NCBI GenBank assembly: GCA_947459215.1
Contig: CANHCQ010000010.1
Coordinates: 1-64,000 of the forward strand
From: Phycisphaerales bacterium
GTDB taxonomy: Bacteria > Planctomycetota > Phycisphaerae > Phycisphaerales > UBA1924
Length of the DNA stretch: 64,000 nt
Direction: 5' to 3'
The position numbers were made by a program, and so were the translations under genes. The notes under the pieces were generated by a model, which did not search any database, was not told the DNA's origin, and was given only the letters and a program-made list of their open reading frames with translations. Each line of letters opens with the position of its first letter. Position 1 is the stretch's first letter. Positions 1-9,386 of the stretch are shown piece by piece.

Positions 1-401
1 ACACACACACACACACACATGAACTGAAAAGATGTCGCACCGAAGACTCCTTGCGCTCTTGCGAGCGCCCCACCTCGCGGCCCACCCGCGGAGGTCTTCC
101 GTCGGCAGAAGTTGTGGCGGTCGAATGCTTCGGCAGTCGCCACACCCCAACCCCGCGGCCGACGGGCACGCATCTCCCACAAGCCTTCGAGGGGGAGCGT
201 ATCAGACGGGGCAAGGAGGGTGCAAGGGGCTGATTTTGTGGAGATTGAGGCGAAAGTGACCCGCTCGCTGACGCTCGGGGCTCGTCAAGGCACCTCTCTC
301 CGATGAAACGCAGGCGGGTGGGGTTGAGGCGATACCGAGTTTGGATTGACTGAGAATGCCCAAGCCGCGCGGGCTGAAGCCCGCGGCTCTGATGCGGCGG
401 A
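1..401. other. non-coding stretch with (AC)n tract and two GC-rich repeats
   Basis: The window opens with an (AC)n dinucleotide run (1-19). No convincing gene lies before the S9 peptidase stop codon at 402; short open frames here lack a plausible start or domain. Bases 261-286 hold an imperfect repeated motif of the form CGCTCGCTGACGCTCGGGGCTCG. Bases 363-388 form a hairpin (AGCCGCGCGGGCT paired with AGCCCGCGGCT) just past the end of the minus-strand peptidase gene; it may act as its transcript end, although there is no T-run. Confidence 0.5.
363..388. repeat. palindromic GC-rich repeat downstream of S9 peptidase
   Basis: The arms AGCCGCGCGGGCT and AGCCCGCGGCT flank a two-base loop, with one extra C in the left arm. 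Palindromes of this wording (GGGCTGAAGCCC core) are dispersed in planctomycete genomes by my recollection. Only one copy is seen here. It could double as a transcription end for the minus-strand gene stopping at 402. Confidence 0.45.
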
Positions 402-2540
402 TCAGCGTCTTGCGTCTTCACCGCCGAGGGCTTCGCGGAGGCCGGGGATTTGGGAGCGGCCGACGGGGACGGTGGCGCTGCTTGGGGTGATGGCGTTGTC
501 CATGGATTCCGCGCGGCCGCCGAGGTGGGTAGAGAGGAAGGCTTCGGCAATGGCGGAGAAGGCGGTGTTGTTCTCGGGGCGGGCGAAGCCGTGGCCTTCG
601 TCGGGGAAGAGGACGTAGGTGACGGCGACGTTGCGTTTGCGGAGGGCTTCGACCATCTGGTCGCTCTCGGCTTGCTTGACGCGGGGGTCGTTGGCGCCCT
701 GGGCGATGAGCAGCGGGCGGATGATCTTGTCGGCGTGGGTGAGCGGGGAGCGGGAGAGAAGGAAGGCGCGGCCTTCCTCGGTGCGGTGGTCGCCGACGCC
801 GCGGACGAAGCGCTCGATGGCGGGTGCCCAGTAGGGCGGGATGGAGTTGAGCAGCGTCACGAGGTTGGAGGGGCCGACGATGTCGACGCCAGCGGCGAAG
901 TAGTCGGGGCGCATGGAGAGGCCGGCGAGGGTGGCGTATCCGCCGTAGGAGCCGCCCATGATGGCGATCCTGTCGGGGAGGGCGATCTCTTCGCGTTTGG
1001 CCCATTCGCAGGCGTCGATGAGATCGTCGAGCATCTTGGCGCCCCACTCGCGATCGCCGGCGGTGAGGAAGGCTTTGCCGAAGCCGGTGGAGCCTCGGAA
1101 GTTGACGGAGAGCACGGCATAGCCGCGGTTGGCGAGCCACTGGTGGTAGGTGCGATAGCCCCACTCGTCGCGGGCCCAGGGTCCGCCGTGGACGAGGAGG
1201 ACCATGGGGATGGGGTACTCGGGTCGGCCGTTGGCGTCGGTGTCGAGCCAGGGCGGGAGGGAGAGGTAGGAGACGAGTTCGAGACCGTCGCGGGAGCGGA
1301 GGATCTCGGGGCGCATGCGTGCGAGGCGTTTGCCGAGGAGTTCGGGGCGTGCGGTGAAGAGGGGCGCGAGGGAACCGGGCGGACGGGTGGCTTCGCCGCC
1401 GGCGGCGAGCACGGGGGCGGGGCGGGTGTAGAGGTGGAAGGAGGCGGGGCCGTCGTCGCGGGTTTCGTAGATGAGCCAGGCGGAGTCGTCGAGTGTGCGG
1501 CTCTCGATGCGGAAGTCGCCGCGGAGCTTGGAGCGCAGGGTTTGGAAGTCGGGATCGAGATCCTTGCGTAGGACGACCCACTTGCTGCGGGTGTGGGTGA
1601 ACTCGGCGGCTTCGAGTTCGCCGGTGCGGGTGTTGAGCAGAGCGCCCTGGAAGTCGACCTTGGGGTCTTCGGCGAGGAGGCGTTTCTCGCCGGTGGCGAG
1701 GTCGAGGAGGAAGGCGGCGGCGGTGTTGCGGCCGCGGCTGTCGACGAGGTAGATGCGATCGCCGGAGGGATCGAAGCCGAGGACGAAGGAGGTGTCGGCG
1801 TCTTCGGGCTCGAAGCGGGCGAGGAGGCGTGGTGCGGCCTTGGTGGGTTGGGTGGTGTCGATCAACTCGAGCAGCTTGGCGCCGCCGGTGTCGAAACGCG
1901 TGCCGATGCGGATGTTGAGGTCGTTGTCGGCGATCAGGTCGGAGTAGAGGGTGTTCTTGTAGACGAGGGTGCGGCTGCCGCTCGCGGGCTCGATGCGATA
2001 GGCATCGTGGAACTGGGGATCGCGGTCGTTGATGCCGACGAGGATGGAATCGGGGCGGCGGGCGCAGGTGGCGATGACGATGGCGGCGGGCCGCATGGGT
2101 TTGCCGCTGGGAAGAGCGATGGGCGTGCCGTCGGCGGCGCGGATGGGATCGGCGCTGGTGAGTGCGCGGGCGGGTTTACCGGCTCTGACATCGACAGCGA
2201 AGAGCTGCCAGGCTTCATCGCCCTCGAGGTCCTGGAGGTAGAGGATGGACTTGGAATCGAAGGACCAGAAGAAGGTGCGGATGCCGCGGGATGTGTCGGT
2301 GGTGATGGGGATGGCGGCGTCGGCGTTTCGAACGGGGCCGACGAAGATGTTGAGGACGCCGTCGCGGGGCGCGAGGAAGGCGAGTTGTGAGCCGTCGGGG
2401 GAGAGTTGGGGCGCGGTGCGCTGGGGGTTGCCGAAGAGGAGGGCGCGGGGGAGGAGCGGATCGGGCGTGGCGGCGGCGTGTGCGGCGGGAGCGACGCAGA
2501 GGAACAGGGCGATGCAGAAGATCCGGACGCAATCGAGCAT
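402..2540 (-). CDS. exported S9 family (prolyl oligopeptidase-type) peptidase
   Basis: A 712-aa serine peptidase of the S9 family (acylaminoacyl peptidase / DPP IV-like). The N-terminal hydrophobic segment ending in AHAAATPD looks like a signal peptide, so the enzyme should act outside the cytoplasm on oligopeptides. Residues about 30-430 carry the beta-propeller-type repeats usual in the family (QLSPDGSQLAFLAP is a typical blade). The C-terminal alpha/beta-hydrolase domain shows the nucleophile motif GGSYGG with Ser531, an acid in GANDPR (Asp618) and DEGHGF with His650, so the triad appears complete. I start at the ATG at 2540 because it places the signal peptide at the N-terminus; an in-frame ATG at 2591 would add 17 unlikely residues. 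No clear Shine-Dalgarno is visible. Substrate is unknown. Confidence 0.93.
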   Translation of the reverse strand: MLDCVRIFCIALFLCVAPAAHAAATPDPLLPRALLFGNPQRTAPQLSPDGSQLAFLAPRDGVLNIFVGPVRNADAAIPITTDTSRGIRTFFWSFDSKSILYLQDLEGDEAWQLFAVDVRAGKPARALTSADPIRAADGTPIALPSGKPMRPAAIVIATCARRPDSILVGINDRDPQFHDAYRIEPASGSRTLVYKNTLYSDLIADNDLNIRIGTRFDTGGAKLLELIDTTQPTKAAPRLLARFEPEDADTSFVLGFDPSGDRIYLVDSRGRNTAAAFLLDLATGEKRLLAEDPKVDFQGALLNTRTGELEAAEFTHTRSKWVVLRKDLDPDFQTLRSKLRGDFRIESRTLDDSAWLIYETRDDGPASFHLYTRPAPVLAAGGEATRPPGSLAPLFTARPELLGKRLARMRPEILRSRDGLELVSYLSLPPWLDTDANGRPEYPIPMVLLVHGGPWARDEWGYRTYHQWLANRGYAVLSVNFRGSTGFGKAFLTAGDREWGAKMLDDLIDACEWAKREEIALPDRIAIMGGSYGGYATLAGLSMRPDYFAAGVDIVGPSNLVTLLNSIPPYWAPAIERFVRGVGDHRTEEGRAFLLSRSPLTHADKIIRPLLIAQGANDPRVKQAESDQMVEALRKRNVAVTYVLFPDEGHGFARPENNTAFSAIAEAFLSTHLGGRAESMDNAITPSSATVPVGRSQIPGLREALGGEDARR

Positions 2541-2757
2541 GGAACATCCCGTCACGAGAAAACAGCGGCGCGGCGATGGCGCGGCGGCCACCTCCTCAGT
2601 CCGGCACGTGCCGGGGCCGCGGGAGAGACTAGGTAAAGAACGAAGACGGGAGTGCTACCGACGGGAAGGTGCGAGGTTTCGGCGCGTGGAGGCCGACCGC
2701 GTCGCCAGCGAGCGTTCGAAAGGGGAAATGTGAGTGGGGGGGGACGGCGGGAGAGTC

Positions 2758-2780
2758 GGCGGGGCCTAGAAGGCCCCGCC
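2758..2780 (-). terminator. hairpin downstream of tRNA-Leu
   Basis: A perfect 10-bp stem (GGCGGGGCCT / AGGCCCCGCC) with a 3-base loop lies 15 bases past the 3' end of the minus-strand tRNA-Leu. No T-run follows, so termination is inferred from stem strength and position only. Confidence 0.45.
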
Positions 2781-2795
2781 CCCGATGATCCGGAA

Positions 2796-2879
2796 TGCCC
2801 AGGAGAGGATTTGAACCTCCATGCCCTTGCGGGCGCTACCACCTCAAGGTAGTGCGTCTGCCAATTTCGCCACCTGGGC
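2796..2879 (-). tRNA. tRNA-Leu (anticodon GAG)
   Basis: Read on the minus strand, an acceptor stem GCCCAGG/CCTGGGC encloses D, anticodon, long variable and T arms over 84 nt. The variable arm (GCGCCCGCAAGGGCAT) is the class II type expected for leucine. The anticodon loop TTGAGGT gives GAG, reading CTC/CTT codons. The T loop reads GGTTCAAATCC. Base 2796 is the discriminator A and CCA is not encoded. Confidence 0.95.
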
Positions 2880-3039
2880 GTGGTCGAACGGCGGTTGGCC
2901 CGCCGCTGAGGGGAAGAGTATAAGCCTGCAAGTGAGCGGTTGGCGAGTCGAATGGCGGTTGTTCTTGGACGTGTGGGATCCGGTGCGTAGACTTGGGCGC
3001 GCGGGAGGTTCCGCGTGATCTGCATTCTCTGGAGACCAT

Positions 3040-3519
3040 GTGGTGGCCGCCGCGACCCAATCCGCTTTGCACGTTTCCTTGCTGGAGAGCATCGCGGCGG
3101 CGGCACGCGCGGCGGACGTTTTCGGGGAAGTGCGGGTGCAGCCGGGGCGGTTGACGGCGACGGCGAAGGCCGCGGCCGCGGCGGCGGAATATCGGGTGGA
3201 GATCGAGGGTGAGAAGGCGGTGGTGGGGGTGTATACGCCGGACCGGTGGCTGAGCCATTCGGTGGAGGCGGATCTTTTGCACACCGGGGATGATCTGGAA
3301 GAGTTGCTGCAGGACGAGCTGGACGAGGTGGGGCTCGCGAAGCTCGGGCTGACGATCGACCATTTCCGCAACGACGAAAAACTGTTCACGTTCCGTTCCG
3401 TGACGGGTGTGCGACTGGATGACCAACAAGCCTCGAAACAACTAGGAGCGATTCTCCTGGGGTACGAGGCGTGTTTCCGGCATCTGGGCGATATGCACCA
3501 AGACGAGGACGAGGCGTGA
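3040..3519 (+). CDS. uncharacterised 159-aa cytoplasmic protein
   Basis: I do not recognise a named family. The product has no signal peptide or membrane segment, begins with an Ala-rich helix (LLESIAAAARAADVFGEVRV), continues with beta-rich stretches (YRVEIEGEKAVVGVYTPDRW) and ends acidic (HQDEDEA). A C-terminal part naming a four-helix pattern (DDLEELLQDELDEVG) resembles small sensory or chaperone-like folds, but that is weak. The frame has strong GC3 bias and ends 52 bases before the glycosyltransferase, so the two are probably co-transcribed. The start is a GTG at 3040; a second GTG follows immediately. Confidence 0.7.
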   Translation: MVAAATQSALHVSLLESIAAAARAADVFGEVRVQPGRLTATAKAAAAAAEYRVEIEGEKAVVGVYTPDRWLSHSVEADLLHTGDDLEELLQDELDEVGLAKLGLTIDHFRNDEKLFTFRSVTGVRLDDQQASKQLGAILLGYEACFRHLGDMHQDEDEA

Positions 3520-3571
3520 AGACTACTGCGATCATCGAAACGACGACCACAACCAATCCGGGGAGGCGATC

Positions 3572-5086
3572 ATGAGAGTGCTCATGCTGGGTTGGGAGTT
3601 CCCTCCCTTCATCGCTGGCGGATTGGGAGTTGCGTGCTATGGGCTGACCCGGGCGCTGGACGCGATGGGGCACCAGATCACGTTTGTGCTGCCGCGGCCT
3701 GTGGACCGGAACAAGGGCACGCACGTTCGGGTGCTGAGCCCGGAGGGTCTGAGTGCGCGGTCTGCGCAAGCGGCGGGGACGCCGGTGGCGGCGCCTTTGG
3801 GCACGGTGGGTCCGAGCGCGGTGGCGGAGGATCTGGGGCTGCAGTCGCACGGGTTCCGGAACACGACGTTCCGCGGCGTACCGGCGACGTTTGCGAGCCC
3901 GTACCCGGGACATGATCTGGCGAACAAGGCGACGCTGGTGGATGTGGGTGATGTGACCGTGCCGTCGCCGGATCAGGTGGGCGATGCGGCGAAGGACGCG
4001 TACGCGAAGCATGTCACGGAGCTTTTGAGCACGTCGCGGGCGGGGGGCGCGTTCCCGGTGTCGTCGCTGGGCGGCGCGGGAGGAGGCGCGGGAGGTGTCT
4101 CGAGTGGCCTGACGAGTGGGCCTTCGAACGGCAACTACGGGTTTGACCTTGTGGGTGATGCCGAGCGATATGCGAGGCTGGTGGTGTCGCTGACTCGCGG
4201 CGAGGACTACGACGTCATTCATGCGCACGACTGGTTGACGTTTCCGGCGGGCGTGATGCTCAGCCGCGTGAGCGGGAAGCCGCTCGTGGTGCACGTGCAC
4301 TCGACGGAGTTTGACCGCGCGGGCAACAACGTGAACCAGCGGGTCTTCGAGATCGAGCGGATGGGGATGCAGAGCGCGGATCGCGTGATTGCGGTGAGCC
4401 AGCTCACCAAGAGCATCTGCGAGCGGCGTTACGGCGTGCCGGCGGATCGGATCGAGGTTGTGTACAACGGCATCGAGCGCGAGGGGCAGCAGCCGTCGCG
4501 TGAGGCGGGGATCCAGAAGAGCGACAAGATCGTGCTCTTCCTGGGTCGCATCACGATGCAGAAGGGGCCGGAGTACTTCATCGCGGCGGCCAAGCGCGTG
4601 CTCGAGAAGGTGCCGAACACCAAGTTCGTGATTGCCGGCTCGGGTGATATGGCGCTGCGGATGGTCGAGCTCGCGACGAACATGGGGATCGGGCACAAGG
4701 TGGTGTTCACCGGGTTCCTGCAGGGCAAGGACGTGGAGCGGGTCTTCGGGCTGTCGGATTGCTACGTGATGCCCAGCGTGAGCGAGCCCTTCGGGCTGGC
4801 GGCGCTTGAGGCGCTGTCGCACGACGTGCCGGTGATCGTGAGCAAGACGAGCGGCGTGTCGGAGGTTTTGTCGCATGTTCTGAAGGTGGACTTCTGGGAC
4901 ATCGATGAGATGGCCAACAAGATTGTGGCGGTGCTGCGGCATCCGCCCTTGAGCAACACGCTGCGGGAGCACGGCGCGTTTGAGCTGCAGCGGCTCACGT
5001 GGACCGGGGCGGCGGAGAAGTGCGTGGTTGCGTATCAGAGCGCGATCGGGCAGCACGACGCGGCGGGCGAGCTTTTGCCGGCTTAG
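3572..5086 (+). CDS. GT4 family glycosyltransferase (glycogen-synthase-like)
   Basis: A 504-aa GT-B fold glycosyltransferase. The N-terminus (MLGWEFPPFIAGGLGVACYGL) has the GGLG nucleotide-sugar loop seen in glycogen/starch synthases. The C-terminal half is classic GT4: VVYNGIE, LFLGRITMQKGPEYFI, FTGFL, and the EX7E motif EPFGLAALE (Glu405 and Glu413). A Gly/Ser/Ala-rich insertion near residues 155-190 is probably a surface loop. It likely transfers a sugar from a nucleotide donor to a glucan or other glycan in the cytoplasm; the exact acceptor cannot be read from sequence. A GGAGG Shine-Dalgarno precedes the ATG at 3572. A strong intrinsic terminator follows at 5130-5167. Confidence 0.9.
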   Translation: MRVLMLGWEFPPFIAGGLGVACYGLTRALDAMGHQITFVLPRPVDRNKGTHVRVLSPEGLSARSAQAAGTPVAAPLGTVGPSAVAEDLGLQSHGFRNTTFRGVPATFASPYPGHDLANKATLVDVGDVTVPSPDQVGDAAKDAYAKHVTELLSTSRAGGAFPVSSLGGAGGGAGGVSSGLTSGPSNGNYGFDLVGDAERYARLVVSLTRGEDYDVIHAHDWLTFPAGVMLSRVSGKPLVVHVHSTEFDRAGNNVNQRVFEIERMGMQSADRVIAVSQLTKSICERRYGVPADRIEVVYNGIEREGQQPSREAGIQKSDKIVLFLGRITMQKGPEYFIAAAKRVLEKVPNTKFVIAGSGDMALRMVELATNMGIGHKVVFTGFLQGKDVERVFGLSDCYVMPSVSEPFGLAALEALSHDVPVIVSKTSGVSEVLSHVLKVDFWDIDEMANKIVAVLRHPPLSNTLREHGAFELQRLTWTGAAEKCVVAYQSAIGQHDAAGELLPA

Positions 5087-5094
5087 TCGAGGAT

Positions 5095-5198
5095 CGCCAC
5101 AGCAACGCAGAGGTACAAAGAGAAGACATCGCTTCAGGGCGGCCAGAGCCGCATTGAAGCGTTTTTTCTTTTCTCAGTTGTTCTGTGGCTCTGCGGTG
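5095..5198. repeat. dispersed inverted repeat (CACAGA/CGCAGAG family), copy 1
   Basis: Imperfect inverted arms at 5095-5125 (CCACAGCAACGCAGAGG... AGAGAAG) and 5168-5198 (reverse complement CACCGCAGAGCCACAGAAC...) fill the gap between the convergent glycosyltransferase and ABC permease genes. The same wording recurs at 60586-60699, also between convergent genes. A terminator hairpin sits in the centre. Confidence 0.6.
5130..5167 (+). terminator. intrinsic terminator of the GT4 gene
   Basis: Outer arms CGCTTCA (5130-5136) and TGAAGCG (5155-5161) enclose an inner GCGGC/GCCGC stem and are followed directly by TTTTTT (5162-5167). This is a canonical Rho-independent terminator 43 bases past the glycosyltransferase stop. 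Confidence 0.85.
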
Positions 5199-5259
5199 AG
5201 AGCGCTGGCCTCGGTGTCGCCGTGCGTATTGGCGAGGAGGCCGGAGCGTGGCTTTTGCG

Positions 5260-6615
5260 TTAACCGACGTCGCGGCCTTCGAAGAGGAGGACGGCGCCTG
5301 CGAGGAACATCGCGATCTGGACCAGGCCGTAGGCGAGCGCGAGCAGGGGGTAGGTGGCGGGGATGGTGCGATTCTGGGAGATGGCGTCGAGCAGCCAGAA
5401 GGTCTGCATGTTGGGGATGACGCCCCAGGCGGCGAGCGCGACGGGGTTGATGCGGGTGGTTTCGGTGAAGACGAAGTCGTCGGGCTGCGGCGGCTGTTGC
5501 ACGGCGAGCGGGGTGCCGCCGATGTGGCGGACGGTGAGCTCCAAGCCGTTGACCTGCGTGACGTAGACGCCGGGCGGGACGTCGGGGCCGAGGATGGCGC
5601 CGTCCTTCTCGAAGTCTCCGCTGTGAACGGGGAATGCGGGGACCATCATGGGGAAGCCGACGGGGCTGGGTGAGTAGTAGAAGGAAGTGCCGACGCGGAG
5701 GGGCTTGGTGGGTGCGCCGCGGAGCTTGATTTTCAGGGTCTCGCCGGGAAGGGAGAGGTTGGGCTTGGCGGGGTCGGGTGCTGCAATGGCTTCGATCTCG
5801 GCGACGTGGGTGTTCTTGAAGACGTGGCGCCCGATGAAGAAATTGGACATGAGGCTGAGCGAGAAGACGCCCATGCAGACGACGATGGTCATGACCTGGC
5901 CGAGGCGTGTGGAAGCGGCGATGGCGACGCTGGTCAGTACGAGGATCGCGATCGCGAGGCAGATGCAGGCGAGCAGGATCTGGGGCTTGAAATCGACGAG
6001 CAGCCCCTGAAAGGCCCAGGTCTTCGAGGTGAACAGGACGCCGACGTATGCGAGGAAGATGAGCGGCAGCAGCAGCAGTGTGGCGACTTGGGGGAAATTC
6101 CAGCGGTAGAAGAAGTTGCACCACGCGCCGCCGAGCATGGAGATGAAGACGGCCCCGACGCCGTAGAACACAGCGGGGCGGTCGACGGCGTCGGCGGAGG
6201 TCGTCATGACGCCGTGGCGGATGGCGATCATGAGGAAGCAGAGCATGATGACGGTGGCGATCAGGATGGCGCCGGCGACACCGAGGAACTTGCCGAAGAC
6301 GACGATCCAGCGGCCGATGGGCTTGCTGACGACGGTGAGAATGGTTTTGTTTTCGATCTCGCGGCTGATGGCGCTGGTGGACATGAAGCCGGCGATGAGC
6401 GTGCCGCAGAGGAAGACGGTGGAGAGGCCGATGTCGAGGAGGATTTTGTTGTCGCCGGCGACCTCTGCGGATTCGACATCGGCCATGGAGAAGGCGGACA
6501 TCCAGGTGATAAGAACCTGGAGGACGCCGCAGCCCAGGACGAGGAGCAGGAGCACCGGTTGCCGAAGGCACTCGATGAAGGTATTTCTGGCGATGGTGAG
6601 GGCGCGGGCGTTCAT
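5260..6615 (-). CDS. ABC-2 type transporter permease
   Basis: A 451-aa polytopic membrane protein. The segment around residues 83-102 (SREIENKTILTVVSKPIGR) is the usual cytoplasmic coupling motif of ABC-2/NosY-type permeases. Hydrophobic helices occur near 20-40, 62-80, 108-130, 145-165, 175-195 and 210-275, with a last one at the C-terminus (ALAYGLVQIAMFLAGAVLLF). Between about 285 and 400 lies a soluble region with beta strands, probably outside the membrane. No ATPase partner is adjacent on the same strand; the ATPase at 11914 belongs to the divergent operon and could serve both, which is inference. The start is the ATG at 6615. Confidence 0.85.
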   Translation of the reverse strand: MNARALTIARNTFIECLRQPVLLLLVLGCGVLQVLITWMSAFSMADVESAEVAGDNKILLDIGLSTVFLCGTLIAGFMSTSAISREIENKTILTVVSKPIGRWIVVFGKFLGVAGAILIATVIMLCFLMIAIRHGVMTTSADAVDRPAVFYGVGAVFISMLGGAWCNFFYRWNFPQVATLLLLPLIFLAYVGVLFTSKTWAFQGLLVDFKPQILLACICLAIAILVLTSVAIAASTRLGQVMTIVVCMGVFSLSLMSNFFIGRHVFKNTHVAEIEAIAAPDPAKPNLSLPGETLKIKLRGAPTKPLRVGTSFYYSPSPVGFPMMVPAFPVHSGDFEKDGAILGPDVPPGVYVTQVNGLELTVRHIGGTPLAVQQPPQPDDFVFTETTRINPVALAAWGVIPNMQTFWLLDAISQNRTIPATYPLLALAYGLVQIAMFLAGAVLLFEGRDVG

Positions 6616-7201
6616 GTGGTGTGGCGTCCGGAGTCGGGCGCGGAGGAAAGGCTAGCCGCGGAAAGGGAGGGCGGCGCGGGGAGTGTGAATGAGGCGGGAG
6701 GCGGGCACGCAGAGAGCGTTGGGGTTGGAAGTGTCGGGCCCCGGTGACGGAAGTCCATTCGCGCGGCGGGAAGTTTCGGTTCGTTCGAACCGGAGGGGAA
6801 ATGGGGCGTATGAAAGGGCACGTTCCGGTTCGTGTGCCGCCGTTGGCGGGCTCTTGCGTGTTTCTTGCGCGGGGGCGCGATTCCGGAGCGAGAACGAGGG
6901 AATGCAGGGGAGCGGGGCGGCGCGTGTGCGCGTCCGGGGTGGTGACTCTTCGGCGCGTGGGTGCGAATGGCGGGTTGAATCGGGGGTGAGCGGCGGGAAT
7001 CCGGCGAGACGGGTTCTACTATCGAGACCCGTGTGGGGCGGGTTGGCTTGGGAAGGGGTGTGTGGGGTTGGTGGGGGGGCGTGGAGGTGGGGGAGGCGCG
7101 CTCGGAGTTCTTTCGGGCGTGTGCGTGCGGCGTCGCGGATCCGCGGCGTCGGTCGGTGGACGACAACGGGCCGATGGCCCTTTCGCGAGCGGACTGTCAC
7201 G
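6616..7201. other. 586-bp divergent intergenic region
   Basis: This region separates the ABC-2 permease (-) from the SPFH operon (+) and must hold promoters for both. An open frame runs through it in frame with the first SPFH gene, but the encoded residues are low-complexity Arg/Gly/Ser and precede the obvious membrane start at 7202. I see no RNA gene and no confident promoter hexamers. Confidence 0.5.
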
Positions 7202-9289
7202 ATGCGACCGGACTATCTCAGTTACCAGCGTGCGACCAGCGTCAGCTTCCTCGGCCTTGTCATTCAGGGCTTGTTGGCGGCGGCATTGGTGATCTATGGC
7301 GTTTTGGCCAAGGACCACGCGGCGCTGACCGCGGGTCTCTTTGGTGCGATGGGCGCGGTGATCTGGCTGGCGCTGGGGATCGTGTTCGACCAGGCGCGGC
7401 GTGAGCGGATCGAGGCGATCGAGGCCGAGACGCTGGGGCAGGACGCGGCGGCGGCGAGCGTGTTCGAGGCGACGGGCGACGAGTTCCGCGTGGCGGCCCG
7501 CCGGCTGAACGCGATGTACAAGGTGTTCTTCCCGATCGTGAGCGTGCTCTTCGGCGCGGCGCTGATCGGGGTTGGATACCTGCGATTCAAGACTGGGCAG
7601 GTCGAGTTCCACACGCTGGATGCGCCGGCGTTCCGGGGCTGGGCGATCGGCATCGAGGCGTTCATCGCGGTGGTGTTGTTCCTGTTTGCGCGGTACGCGG
7701 CGGGCATGGCTCGCCAGACGGTGTGGGCGAATCTGAAGGCCGGAGCCGCGTCGGCGGCGGGTCTGTCGCTGATGTGCGTGTCGCTCGTGGTGTTCCACAT
7801 CGTGGACATCGTGGGGCCGGATGGGCCGCTGCGGGCGCTGCGGGTGGTGCTGCCCGTGGCCTTGATGGTGTTTGGCGCTGAAGTGTTTGTGAACTTCGTG
7901 CTGGATATCTATCGCCCGCGGAAGGCGGGGGAATCTCCGCGGCCGGCGTTCAATTCGCCGCTGCTCGGGTTGGTGGCATCGCCGGAGACGGTGGCGCGAT
8001 CGATCAACGAAGCGATCAACTATCAGCTCGGGTATGACGTTTCGGGCACGTGGCTGTATCGGCTGCTGAGCCGTGCGGCGGCGCCGCTGATCCTGGGTGG
8101 GCTGCTCATCATGTGGGGCGTTTCGTGCTTCACGGTGATCGAGCCACACCAGCGGGCGATGGTGCTGCGGTTCGGCAAGATCGTGCAGGAGAACGTGGAG
8201 CCGGGTCTCTTGATCAAGGCTCCGTGGCCGATCGACGAGGTCGTGATTCCGACCGAGGTTCTGCGGAACGACAAGGGCGAGCGGATCGGCGTGACGGAGA
8301 CAGCGACGGGCGTCCGGGTGATGAACCTGGCGACGCAGCCGCCGACGAACGCGCAGGGCGCGATCCTGTGGACGAACGATCACGCTCGCGAAGAGCATTA
8401 TCAGGTGATGCAGCCGGCTGGGTCGGCGCGTACTTCGTCGCAGGGTGCGATCGCGCTGCTTTCGGTCGAGCTGCCGATGTTTTACGCGATCGAGAACGTG
8501 GCGCTCTATGAGCAGCTTGGTCCTCCGGACTCGCGGGATGACCTGATCAAGGCGACGGCGCAGCGGGAGATCATCCGCTACATGTCGACGCTGAGCGTGG
8601 ATGACATTCTCGGTCCCGGGCGGGAAAAGACGGGCGCGGCGCTGATGCAGAAGGTGGAGGGGGCGCTGGCGCAGCTGAACCCGGACGCCGACGGCAAGGG
8701 GCGAGGGCCCGGCATCCGGATCATCAACCTGGGCGTGGCGGGCGTGCACCCGGCGAAGAAGGTCGCGACCGAGTTCGAGGCGGTGGTCGGCGCGGAGCAG
8801 AACCGTCAGGCGAAGATCGACAGTGCGCGGGCGACGGCGGTGGAGACGCTGACGAGGATCGCCGGGAGCGCGAAGCTCGCTGAAGAGATCGTGGGCCGGA
8901 TCGACGGGCTGGATCGCATGCGCGTCGAGGGCGGAGGCACGCAGGCGAAGATCAACGAGCAGGAGTTTGAGATTCAGAAGCTCCTGGATCAGGCGGGCGG
9001 GCGAGCGGCGTCGCTGATTGCAGAGGCCAAGAGCGAGCGATGGGTGCGGCACATGGGCGAGCGTGCCCGGGCGGTGCGGTACGGCGGTTTGCTCGAGAGC
9101 TTCAAGAGCGCGCCGGAGCTCTTCAAGGCGTCGCTCTACTTCGACGCGCTCAAGATCGCCTTGGCGGACACGCGTCTTTTCATCACCAGCGACAAGCTGC
9201 AGGATCTTCGCATCACGGCGGAACTGCAGGACAAGGACAGCGGGACGAACGTCTTCCAGGAGATCAAGCCTGAGGATGTGCCGAACTGA
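7202..9289 (+). CDS. polytopic SPFH/band-7 (HflK-like) protein, first of three
   Basis: A 695-aa protein with about seven N-terminal membrane helices (residues 15-35, 41-60, 100-125, 140-160, 175-195, 213-235 and about 290-310), followed by an SPFH domain beginning FTVIEPHQRAMVLRFGKIV, the standard HflK/stomatin opening. A helical C-terminal region (ASLIAEAKSERWVRHMGER) resembles the coiled stalk of HflK. Ordinary HflK has a single helix, so the extra N-terminal membrane block is unusual. SPFH proteins form cage-like membrane microdomains and in HflK/C bind FtsH; no ftsH is present nearby. I choose the ATG at 7202 (MRPDYLSYQ) because the upstream extension is low-complexity. It leads an operon of six genes running to 17132. 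Confidence 0.88.
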   Translation: MRPDYLSYQRATSVSFLGLVIQGLLAAALVIYGVLAKDHAALTAGLFGAMGAVIWLALGIVFDQARRERIEAIEAETLGQDAAAASVFEATGDEFRVAARRLNAMYKVFFPIVSVLFGAALIGVGYLRFKTGQVEFHTLDAPAFRGWAIGIEAFIAVVLFLFARYAAGMARQTVWANLKAGAASAAGLSLMCVSLVVFHIVDIVGPDGPLRALRVVLPVALMVFGAEVFVNFVLDIYRPRKAGESPRPAFNSPLLGLVASPETVARSINEAINYQLGYDVSGTWLYRLLSRAAAPLILGGLLIMWGVSCFTVIEPHQRAMVLRFGKIVQENVEPGLLIKAPWPIDEVVIPTEVLRNDKGERIGVTETATGVRVMNLATQPPTNAQGAILWTNDHAREEHYQVMQPAGSARTSSQGAIALLSVELPMFYAIENVALYEQLGPPDSRDDLIKATAQREIIRYMSTLSVDDILGPGREKTGAALMQKVEGALAQLNPDADGKGRGPGIRIINLGVAGVHPAKKVATEFEAVVGAEQNRQAKIDSARATAVETLTRIAGSAKLAEEIVGRIDGLDRMRVEGGGTQAKINEQEFEIQKLLDQAGGRAASLIAEAKSERWVRHMGERARAVRYGGLLESFKSAPELFKASLYFDALKIALADTRLFITSDKLQDLRITAELQDKDSGTNVFQEIKPEDVPN

Positions 9290-9386
9290 GTGGAGAGGGA
9301 TGGGGGCTTCGGGCCTGGGATTTCAGAACTGCAGATTCGCGGCCGGAGAGTGAAGGCCGCGGGAACGAACGACGGGAGTAACGACA

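Noticed and set aside
32-306. Short coding frames at the window start
   Set aside because: All are Arg/Pro-rich with no Shine-Dalgarno or domain, and the region contains repeats.
6689-7201. N-terminal extension of the first SPFH gene
   Set aside because: In frame but low-complexity Arg/Ser/Gly residues with no start signal; the membrane protein plainly begins at 7202.
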